Assembly: GCA_012103035.1 (NCBI GenBank)
Contig: JAAVLL010000004.1
Coordinates: 62,001-126,000, forward strand
Direction of reading: 5' to 3'
Origin: Brucella oryzae
GTDB taxonomy: Bacteria; Pseudomonadota; Alphaproteobacteria; Rhizobiales; Rhizobiaceae
Length of the DNA: 64,000 nt
Both the position numbers and the translations under genes were made by a program. The notes under the pieces are model-generated. The model worked only from the letters and a program-made list of their open reading frames with translations. It did not search any database and had not been told where the DNA came from. Numbering within the stretch: the first letter of the stretch is position 1; each line of letters starts with the position of its first letter. Positions 1 to 11,482 of the stretch are shown piece after piece.

Positions 1-94
1 CTCGACGCTGAAAAACCGGCATGACGAAAAACGCCGAGGTGGACGATTTCCTCACGAAGCTTGCCTCGGGTCGGGCGACCTTGAGTTCTGTCAC
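1..94 (-). CDS. Unidentified downstream gene of the helicase operon (partial, 5' end only)
   Basis: A GTG codon at 94 opens a frame that runs off the window edge (about 31 codons visible, beginning M-T-E-L-K-V-A-R-P-E). Its GTGA start overlaps the stop of the SF2 helicase gene upstream, the coupled arrangement used throughout this island. The visible residues match no family I recognise. Inference: another component of the nuclease/helicase block; in characterised dpd clusters a phospholipase-D-like gene (dpdK) accompanies the helicases, but nothing here shows that. Confidence 0.4.
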   Translation of the reverse strand, partial: MTELKVARPEASFVRKSSTSAFFVMPVFQRR

Positions 95-3000
95 GCCATC
101 AGTCTATTCCTGGCTGAAAGAGCATGACGCACTCGTTCAATTGGCGGTGTCGCCCCGATAGCGCTTGCCACCAAAACTAGCTTCCCATGCAAACGAAGCG
201 GCTGAGCAGCGATCGGCTCGTTGCCGATTGAACCAGTGAATCGCCCATCAGATCGCTCGATTGATGAACGCATGCCCTGCACCCATCGACGCACATTTTC
301 ATGCCCAATCGCATGACCTGATCGGAAAGGCGGCTCGATGGGCTAAGGCTTCCATCCGTCACAGCATTTTCAACCCGTTCATAGGCGCTGAGCAGGCGCC
401 CTGTCACGCTCGCTCGATCGTCCACGGCGCCCTGGACGACGGCACTGCCAATTCCCACATAGTGGGAAGCGGCCGAATGCATGCCGCAGTTTAATCTCCC
501 GATCACGGACCGCCATGGCAACGTCGTAGACAGCGAAAATCTCGGAACCGACAGTCTCCTGATCGAACAGCATGCGCTGAATATTCGCCGGCACTGTACC
601 GTCGTCGACGCCGAGGCCCGCTGCTATTGTTGAAAGAATTTGCTCGTCGGCGCGATCGACATCGCGCCAGATGGTGTGGTCGGCCCGGCGTTCGAAAAAC
701 TTGTCCATGATCACGTCCTCGGTGGCGTTTGGGCATTCATGGATAAAACCCATCCGCCAAAGGTTTTCGAACTCCCCGACATTCTCAATGAACGAACGCG
801 TCGTGCCATCCCCATGAGAAGCCAGTTCGCAGATGGTGATTTCCGCCTTTTCCGCGCTTGCAAACTGCACCGGCAGTCGTGCGTGGAACATCAATTGGTC
901 AGGGTCGCCGCCACTTGCTCTCGCGAACGCTTCTTTCAATCGCATCGCCAAGCTTTGGATCACGCAACTCTTCAGATATCGCTTGGACAATGTCTGGTCA
1001 CTTGCGGCACTGAACGCCCGTGCGAAGAGGGGCTGGAATTTGGCTTCACCCATAGCTGCGGCAACCTCTGCGACACGATCTTCGGTCAGCAGTGGATGCT
1101 CGCTCAACAACTCTGCGCGAATTTCTTCGAAAACGTTCGACAGATCCCGTGGTGACCAGAACTTTAGCAGTGCGGACAGTTCCTACGCAACTTATCCGAG
1201 ACGACGGCGCTGAAGATCAGTTCGGCCGCACGGTTGGCCTGATAGGCGTTTACGCCAATGGAAAGTGCCTGGCTTTCGATCATATACCGTGCCATCTGCG
1301 ATCCGTGCCAACGGCATAGGGCCGGATTGGTCTGGAAGTCGTTCAAGGTTTGATCGATGGTCTGATCAAGCGTGTCGTTGTTGAGCTTGAATGTCACGCC
1401 TTCGGGATGGATATGGAAGCCGTGCAAGACAGGTTCCGTCTTCCCGGTACCGTAAAAAGCTGTGTGATCGACAGAGGAGCAGTTTTGGGATCGTTTACCC
1501 TTACCTCGGCGTCGGCGCCCCAGAAGACCTTTGCGACGGCAATGCCGGTTGCTGCCTTTTGACGCTGCTTCCAAGATAGGCGTCTGTCCGCTCGATCCAT
1601 GGCCAAAGAGCAGTGCTGCCAAACTGCATTCCTTTCGAAGGATCTGACTTTAGGATCGGGAATCCTCGCAAAGACCCCCGCGCGCCATGTTCGACCCGCA
1701 TCGCAAGGGGTGCGGCGTCCGGCGCGGGTGCGACTGTACCACCCTGCGAAATCCACTCCGAGCGCCACGAAGCCCCGCGCATCTTGCCAAGACGGCGCAA
1801 CGTAATCTGTTTTGGCCGCATGTATATTGGCTGAAGACCAGGCAATCCCGAAGACACGTCATCGGGAAGGTACTGCCCAGCGTCGGGCAATGCCGTTATC
1901 GCATCGGGCTGATAATCGCCGGCATCAAACCAGGGATGAGTCCTTCAACTGGTGGCCGCCAGAAAACATCCATGCCATCATAGCGGCGGGTCCCGTTTCC
2001 AGGCGCGAGCGATTGCAAAGCCAGAGCAATGTCGTGCCGGTCACCAACTTGGTTTCCGTCGGCGAACAGCCTTAACTGTGGTCCATCGCCAGTTTCAAAG
2101 AGAACGCTTGGGATCCAGTCGCACTTTTCACGAAAGTCTTTTGCAAACCGGATGCTGCCAAAATCCCCATATTTTCAAGGACGAGATCCCAGAACTGGCG
2201 CGCACTGGTCGCATCAAACTCCCGCCAGACGTCGGGTCCGAATGCCCTTGCCACCAACATTTCCGCCTGCAGCAACGCTTCGTTGGTGGGACAATGGTAA
2301 GAAACGCTCTTCCCGCTTTGGCGCTCATAAACCGCAAAAGCGTCCAACATCGTCGCGACGACCTGTCCTCGCCTCACGAAATAATTCGAAGGGTTCAGCG
2401 GCGTATGCAGAGCTTTCGGCTCGAGCATTGTTCTGGGGCGCCGATACCACCAAGAGTCTCGGCTCGAATAGATCGACAGGGTCACGCCGGTGATCGGACG
2501 ATCGTCGGACCCTCGCCCGCCGCGCCCCTTTCGCTGTATGAAACTCGCGAGGTTAGAGGGCGCATAGTGCTGATAGACCATGGTGATATCGGGGTCGTCA
2601 TAGCCAACTTCGAGGGAAGATGTGGCGAAAAGGATGTCGGCGTTCTTGATTGTCTCTTCAACCGCGCCCTTAGCCCCTGCATGGATCGGCTGGCGGGCGA
2701 CAACAAGGGGGCCATCCGTGCGCCGTCGTCCTCGCGCGGTCCATTGAGCCGGGTCGGTCGCGGCGAAGTGCCAACACTCGCCGTTGCGAAATGTGTCACA
2801 TCCGTATGGCTCTCCGCAACAACTTGTCCGCTCTGATCCTGACGTAGGATCATCATCGTAAAGCGATGTCCGCAATGCGGGCAGGCGATTGTCCTCCGCA
2901 TCCATGAAGGCGCTGTGGAGGCGACGCAACTTGTCGATCGAATCGAGGAAGACCAGGCTTCTAAATCCGCCATGCCTGCCGGTACGCCTGCGCATACCAT

Positions 3001-5089
3001 GTGACAGGCACATAATCGTCTGTATCGACGTTGAAGCTCCGGCGACGTCGTGTCCTCGTGATTCCACCTCTGGCTGGACGAAGTAGAAATATTCGCGACC
3101 CCTGGGATTGATCTCCTTTTCATTTTCGAACGGCGTGATCAGTTCGGTCCGTTCCCGTCCGATCAGATCACTCCATACCTTTGCCGGATCGCCGAGCGTC
3201 GCGCTCATTCCAATCATCAGCATAGGCGGTGAGCGGGCCACTGCTCGACCGCGCTGCCAGGCGACGGAAGGTATAGCCAACTTGGGCTCCGTGAATGTGC
3301 GAATAGAGATGGATTTCGTCAGCGATTAAGGCCCGTGGAGGCGCAAAGTCTGCGTCGTCGCCAAAAATGCGTCCTGCTCTTGGATCCTGCATCCACTGGT
3401 GTAGGGAATCCGTAGTTGGCAAGAAGAAGGCGGGTGGATTTGCCCGCAACTGCGCCTTCGAGCCCGCCCAGCCATCGAAATGGAAATCGCATTCCACGCA
3501 TGCCAGCCTATCGCGACCCTGGTGCCCGCGCCCAACATGGAGATGCAAATCTTTCCCACATGCAGGGCATTTGAAAAATGGAAAGAGAAGGTGTCCGGCA
3601 CCAAGCTCTTTCCACCCGGCATCCACGTCCCACTCTTTGAGTTGCGCGAAATCTTCAGGGACGCCGCCCAATTGCAGGCCAGCACTCAAGGTCGGCATGC
3701 CCTCCTGTTGAGAGAAAAGCGCAAGATAGCGCACCAGGCGCTGCGCCTGATTGGTGGCCAATCGGATACGAGGGTAGGCGAGAATCGCACGCGTACCGTG
3801 AATTCCCCTCAGCGCATCACCGCCCGCAACCGCAATAAGCGGAAGCACAGCGGCCTCAGTTTTGCCCGATCCCGTGTCTGCGGCGATAACGAAACTGTCG
3901 AACCCGGACTGGTTCTCCCATGCCGCTGCAACTGCCTCAAAGCTGCGGCGTTGAAATCCGGCAAGTTTTGCCTTGCTGCCCCACAATCCGTCAACGCTTG
4001 TTCGAGTGCCCTAAGCGAAGCGGCGTAGTGTGATGGCGCACGCGAAGCCAGTGGAGGAAAGACTTCGATGATCGCTTCGGTTTGCCTTGGCTTGTTTCGA
4101 TCACGTAACTCGACCTTCAGGCTGCGGACGAGATAAGGACGCCGCGTTGCGTCGCCCTTTACGAAACGTTGTTTGACGTAACGGATTTCACGCGCCAGTT
4201 CCGCCATGCGGCTGCGGATTCGTCCATCTGCCGCAACCATGATCCAACCGTTCGCCAGAAGCCTGGACACAGATTCGGCCACTTTCACACGCGGCTTGTC
4301 CATGTGCTCTGCGAGCATAGCTGTCGAGGACCAGGCCTCAACGACCCCAAAGTTAATGCGGCCAGCCTCCAGGTTTTCCAGTGCGTTCAAGACCTCGAAG
4401 TCTGTATCCGACAGATCCGGTGGCTCAGCGATGGGTCCGTCGTCGTCAGCGTCCTCAATTTGTGACCATTCCACAGTCAATCCGTGGCTGACCGTGCCAT
4501 AGATCACGAGACCTTCTTCTGCGAGACGGTCAACAGCGAGCTTCAATCGATCGCGTCCCGTCTCGTCGATCCATGCAAAGCGCTGACGGACAATCTCATA
4601 GAGAGGCGCCAGCGATCCCTTGCGGCAATCTCGGATGACGCCCGGCAGTGATTGCAGAACGGTCGCATAATCAATTGGTAATTTCGGTGAGCGTGGATCA
4701 AGCGGACCCGCAGTCCAAAATGGACCACGCGGGCCGCGCCTTTCGCGCAGATCGACATAGCCTAAACCGTGGAGTTGCGCCAATCCGGACAAGACACTTT
4801 CGCGAGTGGCAAGTGCCGTCTTCAGATCCGCCTCCGTTGCGGACGAAAACTTCGAGCGCATGGAAACGCGGTTGACCGCTTCCAGCAACCGTGAAAGTTC
4901 CTTCGAGAGGACCGGTTCCGCCTCGGTGTCAGCAATGGTTTCGTCGAGTGCTGCAAGTGGAGTTTCGGCTATGAAGCCCCGGCGTCTGACCTCAATAGTC
5001 GCTGCTTGTCCGCCCTCTTCGCCAAAGCGAAGTCGGGCAACCGGTGTTGTATCGAAGACAAACTCGCGGAGAATTTCTGCCTTGTCCAC
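91..5089 (-). CDS. SF2 DEAD/DEAH-type helicase with zinc-binding inserts, DpdJ-like candidate (frameshifted)
   Basis: A very large helicase (about 1,660 residues after repair). The first ~350 residues contain winged-helix-like segments. They are followed by a Walker A motif (DTGSGKT, near 3870), a zinc-ribbon-like insert (CPACG and CVEC, near 3480-3570), motif II DEIH (near 3310), motif III MSATLG (near 3205), a Cys-rich insert near 2800-2840, and motif VI QRKGRGGRG (near 2545). The C-terminus has CVDGCRAC (near 280), like the DUF1998/MrfA-type zinc site. The frame breaks near 4000, 3240, 2070, 1600, 1430, 1150, 480 and 200. The gene follows the RecB/SF1 gene in a frame that is continuous with it once one indel near 5125 is repaired, so it may be part of a single giant polypeptide. 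The GTG at 5089 is only the first possible start. Known: dpd clusters carry several helicases, including DpdJ. Inferred role: restriction of DNA lacking the 7-deazaguanine mark. Confidence 0.72.
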
Positions 5090-8000
5090 TTGCTCTTGGT
5101 TGTTGGGGACGGCCTGGAGGAGGTTTTGCTGACAAGGACGATGAGTTTCGTCTTTGCCCGGGTAATGGCAACGTTCAGGCGCTCCGAAGAAAAGATAAAA
5201 TCGGCTTCCGCGGCTGCAAATTCACTGTCGGCGACAGTGTAGGAGAACAGCACAACGTCTCGCTCCTTTCCTTGGATCCTATCGACAGTCTCAACGAAGG
5301 CCCCGGAACGCAGATCCGATCTAAGGAGGTTGCGGATGGTCGAGTTCTGCGCTCGATGCGGACTGCAGATGGCGACGTTCGAGGCCCAGAATGCGCTCGA
5401 AACGTCCTTTCCGTCCTTGGCGCCCTCGATCCGGTCGACGAGTTTGGCAGCCGCCGGCGACGAGTTTTGCTTCAAAAGGATTGGATGTTGCCGCCGAAAC
5501 TCCCTCGTAGAGCAGCACCGCTACGGGATAATCCGGATCGAGAAAAGCTTCTTCCCAAGGCTCCAACCCTCCCTCCAGTTGGAAACCAGAGCCAGACGAC
5601 TGTCTGGCTTGGACGATCGGTATACGCCTGGATAAAACTTCTTCTCGGGGAACGATGCGAGCGGTTGATTGAGGCGGAACGTTTCGTCCAGCGCATATTC
5701 AGGCAGACCGGCGGACTTCAGCAGCGAATAGAGGGAACCGCCAAGCTGGCGCTCTCCCATCGCAATCTCTGCCGGCGCGGATCGGCGGCAATTGTCTGTC
5801 ATCGCCGGCAACGATAAGCCGCCCACTTTCGCGAAGCCCCGCCATTGCCATCAGGCCATGGGAGACGACCATCTGAGAGGCTTCATCGACGCAAACAAGA
5901 TCAAACAGATCGGCCGTATATCGATCGCCGATCTTGCTCTCTCAAGAATACGGTAAAGCGACCAAACAGAACCGCCCGCAACCACCGCTTCCTGGTCGAG
6001 GTCATCCAGAGCGGCTTCCGATCCTTTTGCCCAGGATTGCACGATGTTGAATGAGAGGATCAAGCCCGTTGGAGGGCGCGGTACCAAAAAATGCGTCTCG
6101 AATAGACCGGCGCAATGGCGAGCACTGTGACGCGCCACGCTGTCGATCACGTTACCGATAGCGTTGCGGGTAAATGCCGTGACAAACACGCGTGCCCGCA
6201 TCTCCCGGCGTCGTCGCGCTTGAATGTAGCCCAGGATCAGCCAGGCAAGAAGATGCGTCTTGCCCGTTCCCGGTGGACCCAAAATAAGGCCCGCTCGCTG
6301 TTTTGCCAGTCCTAGCCAAGCTGAAACCTGTGCGGAGGTCAGCGGGTGGTCTCCGTGACGCGCAAGGCCTGGGATCGCAAAATCGTTCAACGCCTCGCGC
6401 CAGACATCGGGATCATCCGAGAGATCACCAAACGCCGACGGGTCACGCAAAAACTCGAGTATCTGATTGCGGATCGTCATGCCGACGCTTCCGTCCGAGA
6501 TAGCTGATAAAGGAGGCGGCGCGCTGGCTGTTCACGTCAAAGAATGCTTTGTCGATAAACCACCCATCATCCGCAGTCGTGTCGAGGAGTGCCTGAAAGG
6601 TCCGACTGTCGAGAGCCTGCTTACGGATCTCGACGCAGATCTGATGGCTCGGCAAAGGAGGGTCAAGGTCAACGATGCGGCACGAGATATCTTGCCACAT
6701 GGCGGGGTTCAGACGCAGGTCGGGTGCGTCATTGTGGAGGATGAGGTCCATGTCGCCTGCCGAAAGTTCCGCGTCGCGACTTTCACTTGGGATATGAAAT
6801 ATGAAGCGGCGACTTCCCCATTGGCCGCCCTTGAAATCCCGGTCGCGACGAAGTCTCGAAAGGCTGCGACCAGCATCGCGCCGGCGCTGGAACGGCTTTG
6901 CCAGATGAACCAGCGCTTCCAACAAACCGGCACGGTTTTCCAGCAGTTCGCATGCCAGCAAGACGTCCAGGTCGATCGCATTCAATGGGTCAAAACTTGC
7001 CTGGAAGCGGAACGGTCGCTTCGCCAAACGCAACAACGGCGCGCCGTCCCTCGTGGCTCTGCGATCTTCTTCGACAAGCCAGGAAATCAGGCCCTGCGTG
7101 GCCATCAGGCGCGCGGCCACATCTTTGACAATGGCGTCTCGCGAGGGCGCATTTCGCGCGTTCTCCCGAAGGCCCCGGATCACCTCGATAGACAGGAGGG
7201 ACGAAAACGGTCGCTCAAAATCCGGGCCCGGTGCATAGGCATTCCCTCCGTTCCCAAGATGGCTTCACTAACCTGTCTCAGGTCGTAAGAGACGGCGACC
7301 GGCAGGGCATACAGTTGCTCAATGACGCTTCGAAGGGCAGTCGCCGGTAGATGATGGACACCGCGAAACTCCGGTTCTGGAACAACGTCTTCCGGAGGAA
7401 ACAACCGGACCAGATGCAAAAGACCATTTCTGATCGCGTCGCTGTCAAGGTGACGGCCGATCGCCGCCTGCAGATTGATCGCCTCGGCAGGTTCGTAAAG
7501 GAAGATATGAGCGTAAAGCGATTCTGCCTGACTACGACCGTCCTCAACAGCAAGGTTGTGGTCATCGATCTGGGTAAGATCAGCAATAAGCTCACCAAGT
7601 ACGGCAATCAATGCTTCGCGCTCATGGGCCAGACTGCCGGTTTTCGGAATGACAATCGAGGGCGATCGTACGGGTTTGCCATTTTCGATACGCGTGTAAC
7701 CCAAGGCGGCTATTCGCTCATCGACCGGGTCGTGATCGACGCTGATAATCAGCGCGCAGTCAATTTTGCCGGCATAAGATATGTGTGCTCGTCTTCCGTT
7801 CGCAGCACCTTATTGCCTGCCAGGGACTTGGCGCGTGTCACCAAGAGTGGCGCGCGCTTGCTGAGCGACCAACTCAGGCCCTGGGTCCTGCTTAAGCCTT
7901 CCGCTGTCGCCAATTGGCCAACTTTGAAAATGCGATGCCTGTTGAGAGTACGCTTTGCCTCGTGTGTCAGGCCGGCGACAGCCGATACATCGCGCGTTGC

Positions 8001-8773
8001 CGGATCTTTTCAGGGAAATCGACCGGCGACAGTGCTCCAGATAACTGCATTGTTCGCACTTGAAGTAGAGGTGGAAGAACGTCTCATCGATGCCGTTGCT
8101 GCTTTTTCTTGGCAATGTGGGGAAGGAGATTGGCGCAGAAATCGTCAACAAGCCGAAGATAGGGGCAAGCGGAAAGCGTTCGGTCTCATAGTCACTGGAT
8201 TCCGCCGTCGAATGCTCGGCGATACGCCAGATCTCGCCTTGGTCGCTCACCGTAAGCCTCGGGATCTTCATCTCCCGGATGATTTCCTCCAGGACTCGAA
8301 CATAAAATGCGACCTGGGTCTTGTGAAAAGCCGTTGCCCGACGTGTGGCCTTGATATCGATAATCGTCAACTCGCTCGATCCCGGGTGCGCGATGGACGG
8401 GTCGATGCGGAGCAAATCGGAAATGTTGCGGTTCAGAAAGAGGCCAGTGTCTCGCAAAAAGGTTGGTGTGTTTTTGGGGAAGAGATTGACCTGGGCCGCA
8501 TAGCGTTCAGGACGCAGACCCCTCAGGAAAGCTGCACTAAGGGTTTCCGACAAAATTTTCGTCGTGTCGCGGCCTCAAGGCCGCTGGGCCAAGCGCTTCT
8601 ACGACTCCGTCCTCGAATTTCTTGCCGAGGATGGCCCATGACTGTTCGCGGATATCCTTGACAATCGGGACGCTGGCCAGTTCCTCGTCGCTGGACAGTT
8701 CATATCGGACTTTTCGCTCACACCGGTACTGGAACCACGACTTCACAGTAGTGGCGCTAAAGCCCTTTGCCAT
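4969..8773 (-). CDS. RecB-like (TM0106-type) nuclease fused to UPF1-type SF1 helicase (frameshifted)
   Basis: The N-terminal third is a PD-(D/E)xK nuclease: IIDIKATR with a downstream K-x2-QV-x2-Y motif (near 8330-8360). A C-x2-C...C cluster (FKCEQCSYLEHC, near 8045) suggests an iron-sulfur or zinc site, as in RecB/Cas4-like nucleases. The C-terminal half is an SF1 helicase: Walker A GPPGTGKT (near 6265), motif II DEASQ (near 5895), motif III GDDRQLPPI (near 5800), motif V DRIQGKERDVV (near 5275) and motif VI ERLNVAITRAK (near 5180). The start MAKGFSATTVKSW suits this family. The frame breaks near 8545, 7900, 7185, 6480, 5860, 5500 and 5125. It is the first gene of the nuclease/helicase block, 416 bases downstream of the HAD gene. 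Inferred role: DNA degradation arm of the Dpd-type island. Confidence 0.8.
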
Positions 8774-9189
8774 CCCTCAACCCATGCTTGTGATTCGCCT
8801 ACGTTAGACGATGGCAATCCTTTTCCTTCCCTGCAAGCTCCCGATTATCGGGGAAGTCATATTCGACTCGTTCGTGTATCAGGGTTTCTCGGAGGGATCT
8901 GTGTGTTTGCGCTTCTTTCCAGCTTGACCTACTACCGTGGGCAAGCCGGTGTTGAAGGTAGACATCTTCGTTCGCAGCCTCTTGGGCTCACAGCGCGGGC
9001 AGGCGGCCATGAAAATGGTGAATTTGTCTCAACTTAATTTGTCGCGCCACAGCCGAGTGGAGCAATAAAATGCGCAAGGCTAAATCAGGCACTGATACCG
9101 TGAAATATAGCAGCTTGAAAAACACATCGGCTCAACCGTTCGTATATAGTGAGATACACGCAACGTCCGTTAGCACCGGTCATTAACGT
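8774..9189. other. Intergenic gap between the modification genes and the nuclease/helicase genes
   Basis: This is the only sizeable break in the minus-strand run from 17584 to 1, so it is the likely place for a separate promoter for the nuclease/helicase block. It contains one possible small minus-strand ORF (8879-9010). I see no clear terminator or recognisable promoter. Confidence 0.4.
8879..9010 (-). CDS. Possible 43-residue protein with an N-terminal C-P-R-C motif
   Basis: An ATG at 9010 opens 43 codons ending in TGA at 8879. The peptide begins MAACPRCEPKRLRTK and is strongly basic, which would fit a tiny zinc-ribbon or nucleic-acid-binding protein. It lies in the only large gap of the island, just upstream of the nuclease/helicase gene. 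I do not recognise it, and a chance ORF is quite possible. Confidence 0.25.
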   Translation of the reverse strand: MAACPRCEPKRLRTKMSTFNTGLPTVVGQAGKKRKHTDPSEKP

Positions 9190-10048
9190 CTAAGTTCCAC
9201 TCTGACCGGAGAGTAATTCGTCTTCTGGATCGCCTTTTGAGTGTAATGGCTCCTCTGCACGCAGTATTAGCGATACAGCGGCGTCAAATTTTGGCGCACG
9301 AAGCGTATGAACGCCTTCGGACTGGGCTTCCCATTTGGGCTGGAAAGCTCCAGGGATATAAATAGTCCTTATACCTGCTTCATTGGCAGGCTGGATATCA
9401 CGCGTAAATTGGTCTCCGATCATATAAATCGTTTGGTTGCCCTTCGCCAAGCTCCTGACGCGTTCGAACATCCGGGCTGTTTTGGGAGCTTCGAAAACCC
9501 GGTCGATATACTTGCTCAGGCCATTATGCTCTATTGTGCGTAGAACCCGCTTTCGGCTTCCTTCTGTCAGGACAACTGTTGTTGCGCCTATCGAAACCAA
9601 ATCGCGAAGACCGTCAAGCACGCCTGGCAGAAGGTCTGGTTGCTCGGCAATCATCTTTAAGAAGGTCCGCTCGATTTGTGATACGACATCCACTAATAAC
9701 CCAGATTGCGATCCGTCATTCCAAGCGCGCCGTATGGCTTCTGACCGGACAGCCCTCGAAGCGCAAGAGCAATTGCATTGACCAGAAGGCGCGGCGGATA
9801 GCGAAGCCCGAGATGATGTCGCTCTGCTATTGCCTGATCGAAACCCCGGACGTATTCCAAACGGTTTTCATCAGGCTCGACCTCCCAGTAGCACCTTCTA
9901 CAGCTTGAGAAAGGGCGAGTTGCGCTCGCGCAAACACGCCGTCGGTGTCCCAAAGAGTATTGTCCGCGTCGACTAGGACGATGGGGCCACCGAGGTTGCT
10001 ATTAGGACCAGAGGCCGCAGAGATACCCGCTTTGTGTCGTATAGACAT
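9190..10048 (-). CDS. HAD-family hydrolase (frameshifted)
   Basis: Haloacid-dehalogenase-fold phosphatase of about 285 residues. Motif I is VDADNTLWD (the two Asp of the active site, near 9965). Motif II is in TTVVLTEGS (near 9585). Motif IV is IGDQFTRDI (near 9415), with the metal-binding Asp pair. The frame breaks near 9890 and 9700. The start lies 16 bases after the membrane-protein stop, so the two are probably co-transcribed as the end of the modification operon. Family knowledge: HAD enzymes dephosphorylate nucleotides and sugars. A role on a nucleotide signal or on the 7-deazaguanine pathway is possible but not shown. Confidence 0.75.
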
Positions 10049-10064
10049 TTGCTCCGTCCGTGAT

Positions 10065-10911
10065 CTAGAACAATGATACCAATGTCTCTATCAGTTTCAC
10101 TGAATTAGGCTCCTTTTTCATAGGCGGCACCATAGCAAATAGAAGAGTAATAGCTATAATCCAGTATAAGAGGACCTTGATCGCAGAGGATTGTAGTCGC
10201 TGAGTTGGTTCCAGAAACCTAACTTTGTCGGCGACTTTCGCACCTATCAGATACGTTTCGACAATATAATTCTGGAGATACTTGAGCTTGAGGGTTGAGG
10301 AAATTTTGAAGGATCATTTGTATCCAAAAGCCCTTAGCCCATACGCTAGGCTGAGTACGCGAAATCGGAATCCAAAAAGAAAAGATTCAATTCTTTGTAC
10401 GTCTAAGGCCGGTTTCGGATAACGAAAGCGGGATCTAATCGCATGAAAGGTGACGAGTGCGCCCATGATCGCCAACAAAGCAAAATAAGCAAAGAGCACA
10501 TAACTGGCAATGATAAGACCACTAGTTGTAATTTCCTGCCAATCAGACGACCCCACCATAGACAGGGATAATTGTCAGCTAAACGATTGAAGGCCAGTCC
10601 TGAAAAAGCCGATATGAATGTGAGGATTGTCAACAGACGAGTGGCTTTGCCGTCTTGATACGCTGTTTGGGCCGTTACTTCCTCAAGAGATTCGCGCTAA
10701 CTTCAACGCATCGTCTAGTCCGCTGTCCTCTGGTTTTAAGTGCTGAATCTCGGAAAGGATCGTCTGGATTGCTTCCTTATCCTTCAGGCTTCTTAACCTC
10801 TGTTTTTCAGAACGCCTGTCATCGACCCGTGGAAAATAGTTAATCGGTCGATCCAAAAAGCCTCGAAAACAGCTCTAAAGCAGCCCAGCTTTTGTCAGTT
10901 ACATCGCTCAT
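10065..10911 (-). CDS. Unknown membrane protein with cytoplasmic helical N-terminus (frameshifted)
   Basis: The repaired protein is about 280 residues. It has a soluble helical N-terminus (MSDVTDKSWAALELF...), a segment ESLEEVTAQTAYQDGKATRLL leading into two membrane helices (near 10640-10570 and 10550-10470), a basic loop, a second soluble part, and a final hydrophobic helix (LLYWIIAITLLFAM, near 10150). The frame breaks near 10855, 10820 and 10690; a further in-frame TGA at 10314 separates the two halves. The ATG at 10911 overlaps the transporter stop (ATGA). The outline of helical cytoplasmic domain plus a few membrane helices recalls membrane effectors of CBASS/Pycsar systems. No nucleotide cyclase is visible, so this is only a shape resemblance. 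Confidence 0.55.
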
Positions 10912-11481
10912 GCTGGCATAAGTCCCAATCGTCGGTCACGGTTGCGGATCCAGAACAGTACCGGAAGCGTCGCAATTACCATGAACAGCTTACCTACAAC
11001 CTGTCCAGCCAAGAATTCAAGTGAACCAAAAGCGAGCCAGAGAAACATGATGCTGTCCGCTAACAATCCGACCAAACTGCTGACGAAAGCAGCTCGCACA
11101 AGCCCTTTCTTCTGTAGCGGCGTAAAACCATTAGATCTGCTATTTCGGAAGTCAAAACGCGCCGGCGGAAGCGATAGCGAGCGATGCCGCGGTGAAGGTC
11201 GTCGACAGAAAAGCACCAAGAATTATAGCACCAACGGCCCATATCAAGCCTAACCGTCGTTGTATGAGATCGCGCAAAACGAGAGCCAATCCCACCAGCA
11301 AAACGCCGCTTGGAGCAGTTAATCCGGGTCCAACCGGGATAACACATGGCCCATTAGGTACACACTCAGTACCAAAATGACCAATCATATAATTTGCTAG
11401 CGGAATGCAGCCTGCAAAGAAAACCAGGAATATTCCACCTTCGATCCAACGCCTATGATCCGTATTCATTCTGATTTCCAT
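10908..11481 (-). CDS. VUT/YhhQ-family 7-deazaguanine precursor (preQ0) transporter (frameshifted)
   Basis: Inner-membrane protein of about 190 residues with five to six hydrophobic segments (IFLVFFAGCIPLANYMIG; TAPSGVLLVGLALVLRDL; LIWAVGAIILGAFLS; AAFVSSLVGLLADSIMFLWLAFG; VVGKLFMVIATLPVLFW). The GLALVLRD, LADSIMFLWLAFG and GQVVGKL segments are typical of the VUT family, whose E. coli member YhhQ imports preQ0 and preQ1. One frame break near 11160. The ATG at 11481 follows the queC stop by one base; an alternative start is 11469. Placed directly after queE-queD-queC, it would let the cell import the intermediate that DpdA inserts. Confidence 0.8.
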
Positions 11482-11482
11482 A

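Noticed and set aside
1952-2836. A 294-codon plus-strand open frame
   Set aside because: Antisense to SF2 motifs V-VI on the minus strand; residues look random and are rich in Arg/His.
7351-8661. A 436-codon open frame on the plus strand
   Set aside because: It is antisense to the RecB-like nuclease and SF1 helicase, whose motifs lie on the minus strand; its own translation shows no motif and poor composition.
10065-10911. A CBASS or Pycsar system
   Set aside because: Only a membrane protein of similar outline is seen; there is no nucleotidyltransferase or uridylate/cytidylate cyclase in the window.
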